Assembly: GCF_032118995.1 (NCBI RefSeq)
Contig: NC_092667.1
Location: 4,952,931 to 5,016,930 of the forward strand
Direction of reading: 5' to 3'
Length of the DNA: 64,000 nucleotides
Origin: Asterias amurensis
Lineage: Eukaryota > Echinodermata > Asteroidea > Forcipulatida > Asteriidae
A program made the translations under genes and the position numbers. The notes under the pieces were generated by a model. It made no database searches. It was not told where the DNA came from and saw only the letters and a program-made list of their open reading frames with translations. Below are positions 1 through 23,555 of this stretch, piece after piece; position 1 is the first letter of the stretch, and the number at the start of each line of letters is the position of its first letter.

Positions 1-63
1 CCTTTTTAAGCATATATTTTGAATATTTTTTAAGAATTTTTGGCCAGCAAACAGCTCTTACAT

Positions 64-325
64 GTACATAGCGCAATTTCAAAGAAATAATCGTTGTGCA
101 TCAAACACCGTGGTCACTGTGCCATTTATTAACATAAATTATGTATACAGCCAGTGCTGCCAAAATATTTAGCGCACTGCCAAATATGTAGATCACATGA
201 ACCATCTCTGCCCTCACAGGTACCCATTTACCCCTGGGTGGAGAGAAGTCATTATACAGATAGTCTGTTACTTGATGGCATGAGTGTCACGACCAGGATT
301 TGAACCCACACCCTGATGACTTGGC
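64..325 (-). repeat. tRNA-derived SINE (family 1), minus-strand copy
   Basis: This resembles the reverse complement of the fuller SINE at 41219-41577. It shares the 'ctctgccctcacaggtaccc' and 'atttacccctgggtg' body. The B-box-like segment (ggatttgaaccc on plus) lies near 293-305, so the tRNA-like head is on the right. It is diverged and has no coding capacity. The repeat class is inferred from the tRNA-like B box and the several copies in this window. Confidence 0.6.
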
Positions 326-327
326 CA

Positions 328-573
328 GCAGGGCCACATTTCATAGAGCTGCTAAGCACGAGTTTGCTTAGCATGGAATTTCTTCCTTGATAAAGACGGG
401 ATTACCAACCAAACTTCCATTTGTTGCATATTGCTTGTTACTGGCATTCAGCTGTTGTTTGCTTATCCTGAAAATCACATGAAAATTTGGTTGGTCATCC
501 TGTTTTTATCAAGGCAAAAATTTCATGCTAAGCAAATTGTTGTGCTTAGCAGCTCTATGAAATTGGGCCCTGA
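328..573. mobile_element. Fold-back MITE, 'GGGCC..TTTCATAGAGCTGC' family
   Basis: The ends are inverted repeats: gggccacatttcatagagct on the left and agctctatgaaattgggccc on the right. The interior is also largely palindromic (tgctaagcac against gtgcttagca). There is no open reading frame. Related full or partial copies lie near 1980-2010, 10480-10640, 10957-11143, 13950-14105, 59290-59478, 62770-62932, 62940-63140 and 63455-63600. It is the most frequent dispersed element here. The transposase family is not determined. Confidence 0.7.
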
Positions 574-579
574 ACTTCA

Positions 580-2064
580 TGCACTAAACCATGACACACA
601 CAATTTGACTATAAGAAAAAGACTTTAGAATCACTGTCTGTACCTTCACTTTATTTTACTCTTTATTTCAGATTACATCGATTCAATACTTATCCAACAT
701 AAACAAAAATTGATAACTTTTCTACTATTTTGACACAAAGTTACGACACAAAAAAATACACAGTAAAAAATGGCAACATTTGTAGTGAAACAAGCTGTTA
801 TTAAAGTACAGCAATTGGTACATTCATTCTCAGGTCCATACATTTATCCACAATTTTGTCACAAAATTTGTACTCTTTTTCCTCTTTTCCCCACTACTTA
901 CATGACTTAACAAAAATATGTACGGAACAAACTACTATAGACAAAAGCATACTTTCAGTTAAATTAAGTTAGAGTTGTATCATTTTGTGACACCCACAAC
1001 CCATACTATAATCAGGCTCTTTTTTCAGAAAAAGTTACTCTGGCGTTATCCCCCCCTAACAAACAAAATGTATACACAATTATGATCATCATTACACAAT
1101 CATGATTTTAGTTAAAAAATTCCCTTTAATTTTATCTAAAATAATCTTTTTTTTTGCGAGAAGACCGATTGTATCCAAATGTTCTTGCATTTCTTAATTG
1201 CTTGACACCAATTTGTTTTTCAGAAAGAACAGTTTCTTTACTCAAATTTAGTCAAGGTTTGAGCATGGCATACCTGGCGTTGTTTGTACAATTTGTTTTT
1301 CAAGACTGACGCACACAGACTCACCAAAACAGCCTTATGTTATTCTTTTGAACTGAGTATGATATTTTTTTTGTGATTTTGTTTTAATTGTTTTACTCTG
1401 TAATTTGTGCATGGACTCAACGTAAACATTTTCATACAAGACTGATAAAATATTTTGACAATAAGTTTAGTTGACAAATCATTATTTTGGATTTTTGTTA
1501 CTCTTTACAAATTATTACCCAACAAATTTAAATAGTTATATAATTTTGTCTCTGTATATATTACAATATTTACAATAAAAATCTCAAAATGGGAAAGTTA
1601 TTTTGAACCAACGAAGGAAAGTTTAATGTGTGAATTGAAGTTTTGTTAAAATATCCTGACATCTCAAGGGACGTAACTTTGTTGTAGATGAAGAACCGGC
1701 ATGGAAGCAGAAGGGGGAATTTACAGAGCATTGTACAGAGCATTGTGAATAACACCGAATATACAAAGCAAAGTTGTGTGGTTCCAAATCCAAAGTTAAC
1801 CAATCCATGTCAGGGACGAGCATCTACCAATGCAAGCACTTGCTGCAGGGCCAATTAAAGCTGCTTAAGGCCCAAACAGCCAAGCACAAAGGAATGCTGC
1901 TTACCAGAATAAGGTTACCAGCCAAAACACCATTGGATGATTGTACCATCTGTGACTGGTTTCCAGTAAAGGAAAATTGTTAAGCAGTATTTTCTATGAA
2001 ATTGGGCCCTGACTGGTTGACCAATGGATGCACTATCTTTTTGATGTTGTGCAGTTAGTAGGGT
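580..2064. other. 3' flank and probable 3'UTR of the MOSMO-like gene
   Basis: This is AT-rich sequence with no credible ORF. On the minus strand AATAAA-type signals (TTTATT on plus) occur at about 649-667. They would give a 3'UTR of about 1.4 kb if used. A truncated copy of the TAGAGCTGC MITE lies at about 1830-2010. I see nothing else. Confidence 0.35.
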
Positions 2065-2583
2065 TTATCGCAACACAATAATATCAAAGTACATCTTGCC
2101 GAGCGCCAAGGCAGATCCAAAGAAAGTACAGATGATCCCAGTGAAAAATAACCCATACGAGATCCCAGTCTTGACGCTGTTTGGCAGAAGGTAAGGGTCT
2201 CCTCCTATCAGTGGGAGATCAAAGCCAGCAGGGAACATCATAATAGCCAGGCAGAACAGAGTCCATGCTGTCAAACCCATGTACTTGGGGTACCGTCTGA
2301 ATCGTGGACGCTTATCGGAGAACATTATCATTAGGTTCCCGACAGCAAGGGCAATAATCCCGAGGATGATCAACACTGCGGCTAGGATCCACTCTAAGGG
2401 TCCGTCCGCATACTGGCACTCCCACGACCGGCCGTAGATCTGTTGGCAATGGACGAGAAGCCCCAGATTCAAGTCGGAGCGTTGGACATTGGAGACGACC
2501 CACAGGGGTAGGGCTAAGCTCATACCGCAGAGAGCTATTGCGAGGAAGTACAGGGCACCAGCAACCAACAGGAATGAATCCAT
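2065..2583 (-). CDS. MOSMO: MOSMO-like four-pass membrane protein (modulator of Smoothened family, C16orf52)
   Basis: A single-exon ORF of 172 aa. It has four hydrophobic segments: roughly residues 5-27, 65-86, 101-122 and 139-162. The first extracellular loop carries the pattern GLLVHCQQIYGR..C, followed by PLEW before the second helix. After the third helix come FPAGFDLPLIGGDPYLLPN and a fourth helix ending GSALALGKM. This order, spacing and length match vertebrate MOSMO (about 167 aa: GLVRQCQTIHGR..C, PPEW, FPIGF, GGQPYKLPNN) as I remember it. In vertebrates MOSMO works with MEGF8 and MGRN1 to lower surface Smoothened and dampen Hedgehog signalling. That role is inferred by homology. The start is the first ATG of the frame, with a probable 3' splice site in the 5'UTR near 2655. 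The family also resembles claudin/PMP22-like tetraspan proteins, which is the main alternative. Confidence 0.85.
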   Translation of the reverse strand: MDSFLLVAGALYFLAIALCGMSLALPLWVVSNVQRSDLNLGLLVHCQQIYGRSWECQYADGPLEWILAAVLIILGIIALAVGNLMIMFSDKRPRFRRYPKYMGLTAWTLFCLAIMMFPAGFDLPLIGGDPYLLPNSVKTGISYGLFFTGIICTFFGSALALGKMYFDIIVLR

Positions 2584-2659
2584 GATGGGGTGAGTGGTGA
2601 CTGGTTATTTGAATCCCACACAATCACGTTGTATGACTTGATTAGAACAGCAACATTTC

Positions 2660-4188
2660 TGGGAGAAAAGAAACAATGATAAATTAACAATACACAAATT
2701 CAAACAAAAGAATGTAGGGCCCAATTACTTTAGATCCACTATTGACTTGAGGGGAGGTACGACTTATCTCAGTTTTAAAATGACCATCTTTGATTTGATT
2801 TGATTCATTGAACAACAAAAACGTTAGTTGCACTTGGACAAAAACTCATTCTGTATTCAGTTCAAATAATTCAAACATTGTACCAGGCAATGAATGAGGC
2901 ATGATGTTGTGAAAATACTTCATTTTTTTGTTAGTGTTTATTGTTTGTCAATAATTCAGAAATTTCACAACAGAACAAATCAAATGTATGTACAATTTGT
3001 AAACATTGTAACTAAATGGAAGCAAGAAAATCTGGTTTAATAATATTTTATTAATAATATTAGGCCTACTAATTGATTGATGATGGGGGGTGATGTGAAC
3101 GTGTCCATTCAGAAAGGCCACGGGAAGGAAGGGAAAGCTGTATTTTTCATCTTGTCGCCATGCCATGGCCATGCATACTTAATAAACCGACTTGCCGCAT
3201 TCAGATCACACAGGTCGACTTGTCTTAACAATGCAACTCTTCTGCGTGAAAAAGTACGGCCGATTACGAAATGCTCTATTTTCGCTCGAAAACTTGTGAG
3301 GTCGTGGAAATATTATCTCTGAAACGTCACATAAAAAACTTTAAATATATTAGATTTAAACAAAACAAATAAAACGGTACCACTTACTTCAAAAATGAGA
3401 GAAAAAGGGGGTAATTATCAAGGAATGTCAACCACTTTCAGCTCTTTTGTCATTCGTCGAGAACTTGACCTTATCTGACCTTCAACAATTTTCTAACACT
3501 TGAGGGCGCAAGTTGCTTTATTTATTTTTTTTAGTCGTCCGCGTACATCGCCGTGCGCAGCATGGCATGCAGGAACGTCAACGAGCTGAGTGTGAAGTCA
3601 AGTCTCAAACACAAGAACTTACTCATATTACTGTCAAACATCTGGATTTTGGCTTGGTGCTACTCGTGATCTGCTGGTGAGACTATTTCATGGATAAGTT
3701 TTTGAATATTGAACAACTTATTATCAATATTATTATTTGCAGTTTTGAGTGAATTTAAAAAATAATAACAAATGAAATATTTATTTTTAACTTTAAAAGA
3801 ATCTAACTCACAATCACATGCCTCAGCTCACTCAGCTCACTCAGTCAGTGTTTTTATTTCATTAATTTAAGGCTTTAGTTTAAAGCTAAATAAAAAACTG
3901 ATTAAATAATGAAATTACTTTATTATAGTTATACATGTTTTTATGAAAATATAAGTTAATATAACCTGATGAGTTTAATTTAAAACTATATATAAAAAAA
4001 CCGCTTTGATTTTGAAAATGTTGGTAATAAATTACAGCCATTGCAGTGCTGTGGCAGCAGTGCCAGCGCCAGTGCAGTGGATCGTGGTAGTATAGTGTTA
4101 GCCAACAAATGGCTAGAGCTGCATTTTCTACATAATTGTTTGTATTATTTTTCTTCCCTACACTTTACACAGTAGATCAGGTGCCATT
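2660..4188. promoter_or_regulatory. Divergent intergenic region between MOSMO-like and DHX36
   Basis: The two genes are transcribed away from each other. The region must hold the 5'UTR exon and promoter of the minus gene and the promoter and 5'UTR of DHX36. The most GC-rich, CpG-bearing part is about 3460-3620 (gtccgcgtacatcgccgtgc), a plausible shared promoter. The rest is AT-rich. Short CAGTGC-type tandem repetition occurs at 4030-4080 (gcagtgctgtggcagcagtg). No TATA box is assigned. Confidence 0.35.
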
Positions 4189-16061
<11,873 letters not shown>

Positions 16062-16070
<9 letters not shown>

Positions 16071-16545
16071 ACAGGCTAGGGATTATGGAAGCAGTGCCAG
16101 AGTGACTGGAAGACAAGCTAGGGCTGGACCCTTATGAACTCGGTACCAGAATGACTGGTAGACAGGCTAGGGAATATGAAAGCAGTGCCAGAGTGACTGG
16201 AAGACAAGCTAGGGATGGACCGTTATGAACTTGGTACCAGAACGACTGGTAGACAGGCTAGGGATGGATCATTATGAACTTGGTACCAGTCTGAATGGAA
16301 GACAGGCTAGGGATGGACCGTTATGGACTCAGTACCAGTGTGACTGGTAGCCCAGGCTAGGGATGGATTGTTGTGAACTTGATCAGTACCAGTGTGACTG
16401 GTAGACATGTTAGGGATGGATTGTTATAAACTCAGTGCCATAGTGACTGGAAGAGAGGCTAAGGATGGATCGTTTTGAACTCGGTACCAGAGTGACTGGA
16501 AGACAGGCTAAGAACGGACCATTTTAGACTCAGAGTCAAACTCAA
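16062..16545 (+). repeat. 42-55 bp tandem repeats starting at the DHX36 stop codon and forming the proximal 3'UTR
   Basis: About ten imperfect units each begin tgactggtagacaggctagg or tgactggaagacaagctagg, followed by gatggaccgttatgaact and cggtaccag. Unit lengths alternate near 42 and 48 bp in the first four units. The first unit starts inside the final codons (GAC TGG TAG), so the stop codon is part of repeat unit 1. The array is non-coding after that. Confidence 0.9.
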
Positions 16546-17445
16546 CTAAAGCAGGATACCAGACAGAAAGTAATGTAATATATATATATTGCTTGTGGCT
16601 GCTGGTTCCTGGCTGATTATTCCGTTGTGTTTGTAGTTGTTGTAATGGAACAAAAGGCGGACAAACATCATTTGGCTAGGCTAGGCCCCTTTCCCACAAA
16701 GTTTGCCAAATTTATGGCCCACCATAGTCTGGTTTAACAAAATCGAAAATGCAGTCATGTGTTGTCTATCATTCGGGGCTCCATAAATACGTTTTTATTT
16801 GTTCTTACCATATCCATTTCATGTTTTCCCACTCCCCACCTGTTCTTTTTAAAGCATTAATCCGTTGCTCCTCTTTTCGCTATAAATGGATTTTTTGTTT
16901 GTACCTGTTAGTGTTTATGCCTCTAAAGAAGGTCCAGTTTGGAACGAAAGCTAAGGCCATCTACCCTACTCATTATATAAATATAAAGATATATAAATTA
17001 TTTTGACTTCTTTTTAAACTTTCAAAAGTCATTCAATTAACCAATGCTCCAGACTAAACAGTATCGCTTTTAAACCAGAAAGAAATGCACCAAGTAAAAA
17101 AACATTCCAAAAACCTCTTTTCGAAAGTTAAAGAATTGGGTCCACAGTTTTGGAATCTTGGGAGAACCCTAGTCCTAGAGAAAAAATCTATAAATTGTAC
17201 AGAGAAAACTTGATGGCTTAATATTAAGCCAAGGTCAAAGGTCACCCAGCAAAAAAAATGTACTTTGGTTTCAAAACATGGTTATTTTCAATCATGAAGT
17301 TTTTAAAATAATATATTAAAAAATATATTTTAGACTACATGGTTCACAAATAGAGCCAAAGCTCCAAAACAGTAAACACACAATTTTACCTGTTATGTTA
17401 TGTTGATATGTTATGTTGTTTTAATAAAATAACTTTCATATTTGA
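16546..17445 (+). other. Distal 3'UTR of DHX36
   Basis: AT-rich sequence without a supported ORF. It holds a short (TA)n tract at 16577-16589. Confidence 0.5.
17423..17428 (+). terminator. DHX36: Probable DHX36 poly(A) signal
   Basis: AATAAA in the context ttttaataaaataac, followed 20-60 bp downstream by GT-rich sequence (atggttgttattggc, tttggcttttgtttg). It is about 1.35 kb after the stop codon. It is the first canonical hexamer I saw after the stop. Confidence 0.55.
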
Positions 17446-17579
17446 TGAAATGGTTGTTATTGGCATTTACGTTTGGCTTTTGTTTGTTTCCATTTTTTAA
17501 AGAAGTTTTTTTTTTTAAGGAAAAGGTGATTATGGGATCGGGGAGAAGACAATTATTAGAGAGATATTTAACTAAACAA

Positions 17580-18400
17580 AATGATCGGGGGGGGGGGGGG
17601 AGCTGTATTGCACTTGGTGTTAATTAAGAATTTGTTATCAAAATGGGGGCGAAGGTCAAAATGATGAAATCGGGGAGGAGATAATGACAAAACACTTCTG
17701 GAGGGGGGCTATAGTCCTAGTACATTTTATCAACATGTGGGAGGGGTAGGGTTATGAGTGGCAAAAGCCGGGGGAGGTAAACCTAGCCTATATTAAATAA
17801 GGCATTTTTAAGTAACCTCAGCCCCCCCCCCCCCCCCCCACTTTACAGAACTTTCTATGCTGCTGTACCACAATATCCCGTTGTGTATATGCATTGGGGG
17901 TGGGGGGTGAGGGGATCGAGGGGGGTGGGGAACAATCATAATAGCCACCATGTAACTTGATAATTGGGATTAATTGTAGTTATGTATTGAAGGATTAGCG
18001 GGAAATACATACAATGTAAATTACATGGGATGACAAATAAAGCACCCAGGGATCTAAATAACTGCTACTGCTCTTTATTATCAGAGGTCAGAGCAAATGT
18101 TGGAAACAGAGGGAAACACCCCCAGATGAAAAGTGCTAGGTCCCAATATTTATTCGGGAAATATTCCTCCGCCTGCCAGATTGTAGTGTTGAAAAAAAAC
18201 ATTTTTGCCATTAAATTTGTGAATCAGCAATCATGGTTAAGTTATTTAACAGAAATGCATGTTTGTAAGGTAAAAATAGTAATGAATAAACTTTAAAAAT
18301 ATAAAAATGTTTAGGAACTTGATGATCTCGGCGTAGACGTTTGTTTTTGGGGCCTCGCTGAGGTGTTATGCGGTCGTTTCCCAAAAGATGGCGCTAATCT
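17580..18400. other. Intergenic low-complexity region with G and C homopolymers
   Basis: It has runs of G at about 17588-17600, C at about 17822-17839 and G-rich tracts at 17894-17930. No gene is supported. G runs on either strand could form G-quadruplexes, but the sequence alone does not show function. Confidence 0.5.
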
Positions 18401-18516
18401 TAAACACACGTGTGGCAAATTGTCGAGCCCGGTTGACGGGAAAACCATACAAAAAGTACACTTTTCAATCTAAATGGACAAGTCGGCACTTACTACAAGT
18501 ATCACAGAACATTCTG
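18380..18516 (+). CDS. Candidate promoter and first coding exon of an unrecognised plus-strand transcript
   Basis: The text aaaagatggcgctaatctt at 18385-18403 matches the YY1-type promoter motif (AAGATGGCG). An ATG at 18474 opens MDKSALTTSITEHS, followed by a good donor (attctg|gtaagt, exon end 18516, phase 1). A candidate next exon is 20113-20167. It has a long T-rich tract before its acceptor, matches in phase, and encodes VPRGSCEVPIFNTGTPSHT before ac|gtaaga. I cannot extend the frame with confidence beyond that, and the product is not recognised. It could be the start of the exon array at 20.5-23.4 kb. Confidence 0.3.
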
Positions 18517-18982
18517 GTAAGTTTTTGCTTGTTTTTTAATCGTTATTTTTGATATAAATTATGTTTTTCTTTAGCCTTTTTTTTCATCCAAAATTAAAAG
18601 ACACATGTTTTTACCCCACGATTCGCATTGCATTCTGGGTTGCTGGAGAGCGGTGGCCATTTTATTTTTACGAAAACAGACGACATGATCATGCAGTGTT
18701 TATATGCACGACGAACACTTGTTTTGGTTGTTTTCCACCGCTTATTGTTGAGTAAAACGTAAGTGTTTAGTGATGGTAAATTTAAGCTGAACCTTCCATT
18801 TGGGATGGACAAAATTGGAAATTGTGAAAAGTAAAAAAAGGAAATATTCGTAAAAACTCACAAGTTATTTTTTTGTCTGTTTGTAATTTTTTGTTTTGGT
18901 TGGATTTGGATTGGACGACCAACACTGTATAGTGTCAATGTGATAGCAAAAATGACACACGTGAAAATGAATTGACAGTCAG

Positions 18983-19373
18983 TTAAAGGAACACGTTGCC
19001 TTGGATCGGTCGAGTTGGTCTTTGAAGAGCGTTTGTAACCGTTTTTTATAAAATGCATATGGGTAGAAAGATGTTGTAAAAGTAGAATACAATGATCCAC
19101 ACAAACATGCCTCGAAATTGCGTGGTTTTCCTTTTACCTCGTCGACTAACACGTCGGCCATTTATGGGGGTCAAAATTTTGACTCCCATAAATGGCCGAC
19201 CATGTTAGTTCGCACAGTAGAAGGAAAACCACGCAATTTCGAGGCAAACTTGTGTGGATCATTGTATTCTACTTTTAAAACATCTTTCCAACCATATGCT
19301 TTTTATAAAAGACGGTTACAAACGCTTTTGTTTTGACCAACTCGTCCGATCCATGGGCAACATGTTCCTTTAA
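18983..19373. mobile_element. Palindromic TTAA-flanked MITE (copy 1)
   Basis: A 391-bp fold-back element. It starts TTAAAGGAACACGTTGCC and ends ggcaacatgttccTTTAA. The two halves are inverted copies along almost the whole length, meeting at the palindrome centre near 19165-19190 (catttatgggggtcaaaatt / gactcccataaatg). TTAA at both ends fits a piggyBac-like target site. That family link is inferred. Copies 2 and 3 are at 53112-53466 and 53806-54195. Confidence 0.8.
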
Positions 19374-20112
19374 GATTGCACTAATTTCCACTAAATTACT
19401 TACCAAAAATTTTATTTTTATGTTGTGTTGAATCTATGTTTCATTTGTTGTTGTTGTTTTGTTTTTTTCTGTTGTTTTTTTTCTTTCTTTTTGATTCAGT
19501 TGAATTGATTATTATATTGAATATTTATTTATTGAATTTTTGTGTTTTTGCCGAGCATACATTTTGGCCTGAGCCTTTTTCCAATCTGAAGTGTTTTCAA
19601 TCTAGTATGAACTTTGTTTCATTTTGTTTTATTGACTGATTTATTCTAACAAACGATAACATTTATTTATTTGTTATTTATTTGTTATTTTTTTATTTTT
19701 AAAATTTTTTTTTTTGGGGGGAAGGTGGATAGCGATGAAAATAAAAAGTTGCATCAGTGTAGGCCTACCTATACTGTTCTGTCATAAACTTGAGCGTGAT
19801 CCCTGGTTCAATGGCATGCAGTATATCACGATCAGGTATATTTCTGATAACTTAATTTGTTTTCGTTGACTGAAAAAATGTTTTAAGGTCTTTTTTTATG
19901 GAAATGTTTTTTCTACAAGGGTCGTAACAAAACAGCCAAATTAAAACTTCATAATTTAACTCTTGTCTTATTTTTTTTGTCAGGCTTGGACGAACATTTT
20001 GTTATTGTTATTGCTGAGATTTTAGCTCATTACAAACCGAAAATGAAAATAACAACCAGACAGAAATATTTTGCTTGTAAATCGTTTTTTTTTTTTTTCT
20101 TTTTTTTTAAAG

Positions 20113-20167
20113 TTCCAAGGGGTTCCTGTGAGGTTCCAATCTTTAACACAGGCACTCCCAGCCATAC
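20113..20167 (+). CDS. Candidate internal exon of the unrecognised plus-strand transcript
   Basis: It is preceded by a long T-rich stretch ending aaag and followed by gtaagata. Read in the phase set by the exon ending at 18516 it encodes VPRGSCEVPIFNTGTPSHT. It is short and unrecognised, and support is splice-site quality and phase only. Confidence 0.25.
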
Positions 20168-20554
20168 GTAAGATACATGTATGTTAGTTATTTTTTTAGG
20201 TAACAGTTAATCGAAACTGTTTATTTAAAAGCACTTTATTGGCAGATTTCACAAAATTCTTTTTTCTTATGGAGGTGGGGGGAATGAGGGGGAACCACTC
20301 AAGCTAAACACAGCGTTGTTGTCATTGGTGCTCACACACAACAGGGTGATGACATGTTTACCATAATTTTTACTTTGCAGTTTGACTCCCAAGTGGTGAG
20401 GATGGCTGGATAGCAGACAGTAGCTGCGTGTGCTGTGGTGCACTGCAAGGAGCCATTACAAATAGCTGCTTATTTTATTTACTCACAAGACAGATCTGTG
20501 AAACAAATTCTGGAAACTTATGTTTTTAATTTTCATTCTTTTTCTGCTCAACAG

Positions 20555-23400
20555 ATAAATCCATCAGCAATGAAACAGGAGCCTGAGCTGTTCCTTAGAG
20601 GGCACCCCTCTGTAATCATGGAGCTGCGTCACCTTCTACAGAACATCTGAATCATCATCTGCCAAAGAGTCAACCGACCCGCCATCTAAGCCCCAAGCAT
20701 GAACAGTGGCAATATCAAGGATTCAAAGGTATGAACATTGTTTCCCCTTCCCTTTCAAACATGAAGCGTCCCAGGCAGCTATTGGCGGGGACACGCTCAC
20801 TCATATTTTTAGCACTTACGCTAAAGTATCTTGGTCAAGGACACATCTGAAACAGCTAGAACTCGAAATACACTACTGATGATCAGAAATCCCTGAGCCA
20901 TGAGTGTGGTGCTCTTAATGGCTCAACCACAATACCCCACTTTGATCACACTGCAATACAAATTATGATAAAAACTTTCCCACAAATTGAGATTAAGAAT
21001 TCTTAAAACTGTATTATTGTGGGGCAAAGACTATAACCCTACATGTATTTATTTCTTTTTTTTTTGTCAAACAGGATCCATGTGTGACAAAACGTAACCC
21101 TTAAATGATGCTAAGAGGCACCCTGATGAACTCAAACCACTGGGTCATCCTTTGCAGGTGAATCCCTTGGAGAATCGAGCCCTCAAGAGTCCATCAACCA
21201 TCTTGCTCAAGCCTTCTGGAGAGACACCCCTACTCCTCGGAAGGGTCAACTGATCCTCTGCCCAAGTCCAAAGCAAGAACGTTGGCAATCTCAAGGAGCC
21301 GAAGGTATGGATAAAAATTGTTTCCCGCTTTCCATTCAAACATAAGGCGCCCCATGTCACTACTGCCGGCCAGCGATTCACTCTTTCATATTCTGGCAAT
21401 CACCACCAAGTATCTCGGTCAAGGACACAAGTTCCACATGATGATCAGAAACGCCAGAGCCATGATTGAGTCCAGGGCAAGTTTCATGGCTTTGCTTACC
21501 GTAAGCAAATAATCGGCAGGGAATTCTGCGCCAAGCGTATTTCACAGGTTAGCAGGGAATTTTGGCGGCGGTATGCATAGCCATGAAGTTGTGCCCAGTG
21601 CTCTTAACCGCCTAACCACAGCATGCCCCTTGATCACTGTCAATACAAGTTATGATTAAAATTTCAAACAAACTGAGATTTATGCTTACAACTATATGCA
21701 AATAAGAATGCGAGAAGAATTTTGAAGTCACGAATTGGCAACAAATAATTCACATCAGTTGACTTGTGCTCAACTCCTGTGAAACATTCGCTGCGAAAAC
21801 AGTCATGACGTAAAATTTCGCTTCGCATTCGCAAGCGCTTTTACAGGAAGTATGAACCGGGCATAACCCTGCATGTATTTACTGTTCTATTAATTTTCTG
21901 TCCAAACAGGATCCATGTGTGACAAAACATAATTCTGAGATGATGCTAAGAGGAACTCAAACCATCTGGGTCATCCTTTGCAGGTGAACCCCTCGGAGAA
22001 GCAAACCCTCAAGAGTCAACCAACTGTCTTGCTCATGCCTTCTCCAGATACACCCCTACTCCACCCAAGAGTTAACTGACTCTCCGCCAAACAGTTAACC
22101 GACCCTCCGCCCAAGCCCAAAGCATGAACGTTGGCAATCTCAAGGATATGAAGGTATGATAAACAATGTTTTCCCCTTTCCATTCAAACATAAGACGTCC
22201 CATGTCGCTACTGCTGGCGATCCGCTTACTCATATTTTTTCCAACCACCACCAAGCAGTAAAAATTTGCCTTTCGGGGTAAATTTTGGCCACTGACCTCT
22301 TTTAGGGGCAATTGAGCATGTATCAATTTGGTTTGTATGGATGTAATTGCACAACGCTTAAATGTTTTTTGCTGCAATTTATTACCAGTTAGAGTGGTAT
22401 ACCACCTAACTCAGTTCATTACAACCAGGAAAAACACAAACTGATGATCAAGTGCGACAGCTGGGACTTAAACCCACACTCTGATGATCAAAAACACCAG
22501 AGCTTGAGTCCAGTGCTCTCAACTGCTCGACCATGACATGCCCCTTTGATCACTGTAAATACAAACTATGATCAAACCTTTCCCACAAACTGAGATTGAG
22601 AATGCGTTCGACTGTATGAGTGCATTGTTGCGGGCATTTACAAAAAGCTGTTTTGGTTGAACTTGCTTGATCACTGGCCAATGACCAAAACAGTTTGTGG
22701 TTATGACATCCAAACTCATTGTGTGGCAAAGACTGTAATCCTGCATGTATTTATCTTGTTTCTGTCAAACAGGATCCATCCATGACAAAACGTAACCCTG
22801 AGATGATGCTAAGAGGCACTCTGATGAACTCAAACCACTGGGTCATCCTTTGCAGGTGAACCCTTGGAGAATCGAGCCCTCAAGAGTCCATCAACCATCT
22901 TTCTCAAGCCTTCTGGAGAGCGTCCCTACTCCGCCCAAGAGTCCAACAACCGTCTTGCTCCAGCCTTCTCCAGAGACACCCCTACTCCGCCCAAGAGTCC
23001 ACCAACCGTCTTCTTCCAGCCTTCTGGAGAGACACCCCTACTCCGCCCAAGAGTCCACCAACCGTCTTCTTCCAGCCTTCTGGAGAGTCACCTCTACCCA
23101 GAGACAGAGACCCAAACTGCACCTTGAGGAGTAGACTCCATGGATCTACCAAAGGTATGATGAATTCTTATGATATTTTACTGATGACAAGATTTTTTTT
23201 TTAGGGCTTTTCTTGATTTCAGGATTTTCTCAAAACCTCCTTGAGCCAAATTTTTGTAAAAAGAAGTTTAACCGGTCATCAAAGGGAGAAAAAGAATTGA
23301 TGTAGACATTTAATTTATTATTTTTTTTTTTTCTTTCATCCTCTACAGATCAACTAATCGAGACGGAGAGTGTCGGATCTCCATCCAAGTTCTAGCCCAT
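20555..23400 (+). repeat. Tandem exon-like blocks, about 3.5 copies of an 835-863 bp unit
   Basis: The same block (aacag|gatccatgtgtgacaaaa ... tcaagg..gaag|gtatg) begins at 21075, 21910 and 22773. The 3' part of an earlier copy lies at about 20660-21050. Each copy has an acceptor-like start, a tcctttgcagg site and a gtatg donor-like end. In copies 1 and 2 one frame reads GSSFAGE.LGE, then PQES.N.LA.AF, then DTPTP or YTPTP. In copy 3 a one-base deletion and 56-bp internal repeats disturb it. The last copy splices plausibly to 23349 (QLIETESVGSPSKF then stop at about 23394). An ORF segment at 20555-20650 contains ELFLRGHPSVIMELR. I do not recognise the protein. It could be a decayed gene or a non-coding RNA. 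Confidence 0.45.
22915..23095 (+). repeat. 56-bp tandem repeats inside the third block
   Basis: About 3.5 copies of a unit containing ctactccgcccaagagtcca followed by ccaaccgtcttcttccagcc. At 56 bp (56 mod 3 = 2) each unit is read in a different frame from the one before. The peptide therefore cycles through TPPKSPPTVFFQPS, LLRPRVHQPSSSSLLE and PYSAQESTNRLLPAF. Confidence 0.75.
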
Positions 23401-23555
23401 CACCAGTGGACTCGATGACTTTTTCAGTAATTTAGTGTTTGTAGCTTTGAGTTTGTAATACTTGTATCTGGGATGGATCTGAAGGTTTAATGTATTTTTA
23501 ACAAGATAATGAGCGCTTTTCTTGAAAGAGCATCATTGTCTGCAAGATTAATATG

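Noticed and set aside
20555-20650. Segment ELFLRGHPSVIMELR, faintly like the end of a heat-shock-factor DNA-binding domain
   Set aside because: The resemblance rests on FLRG plus hydrophobic spacing. The rest of the domain (wing and recognition helix) is not found upstream.
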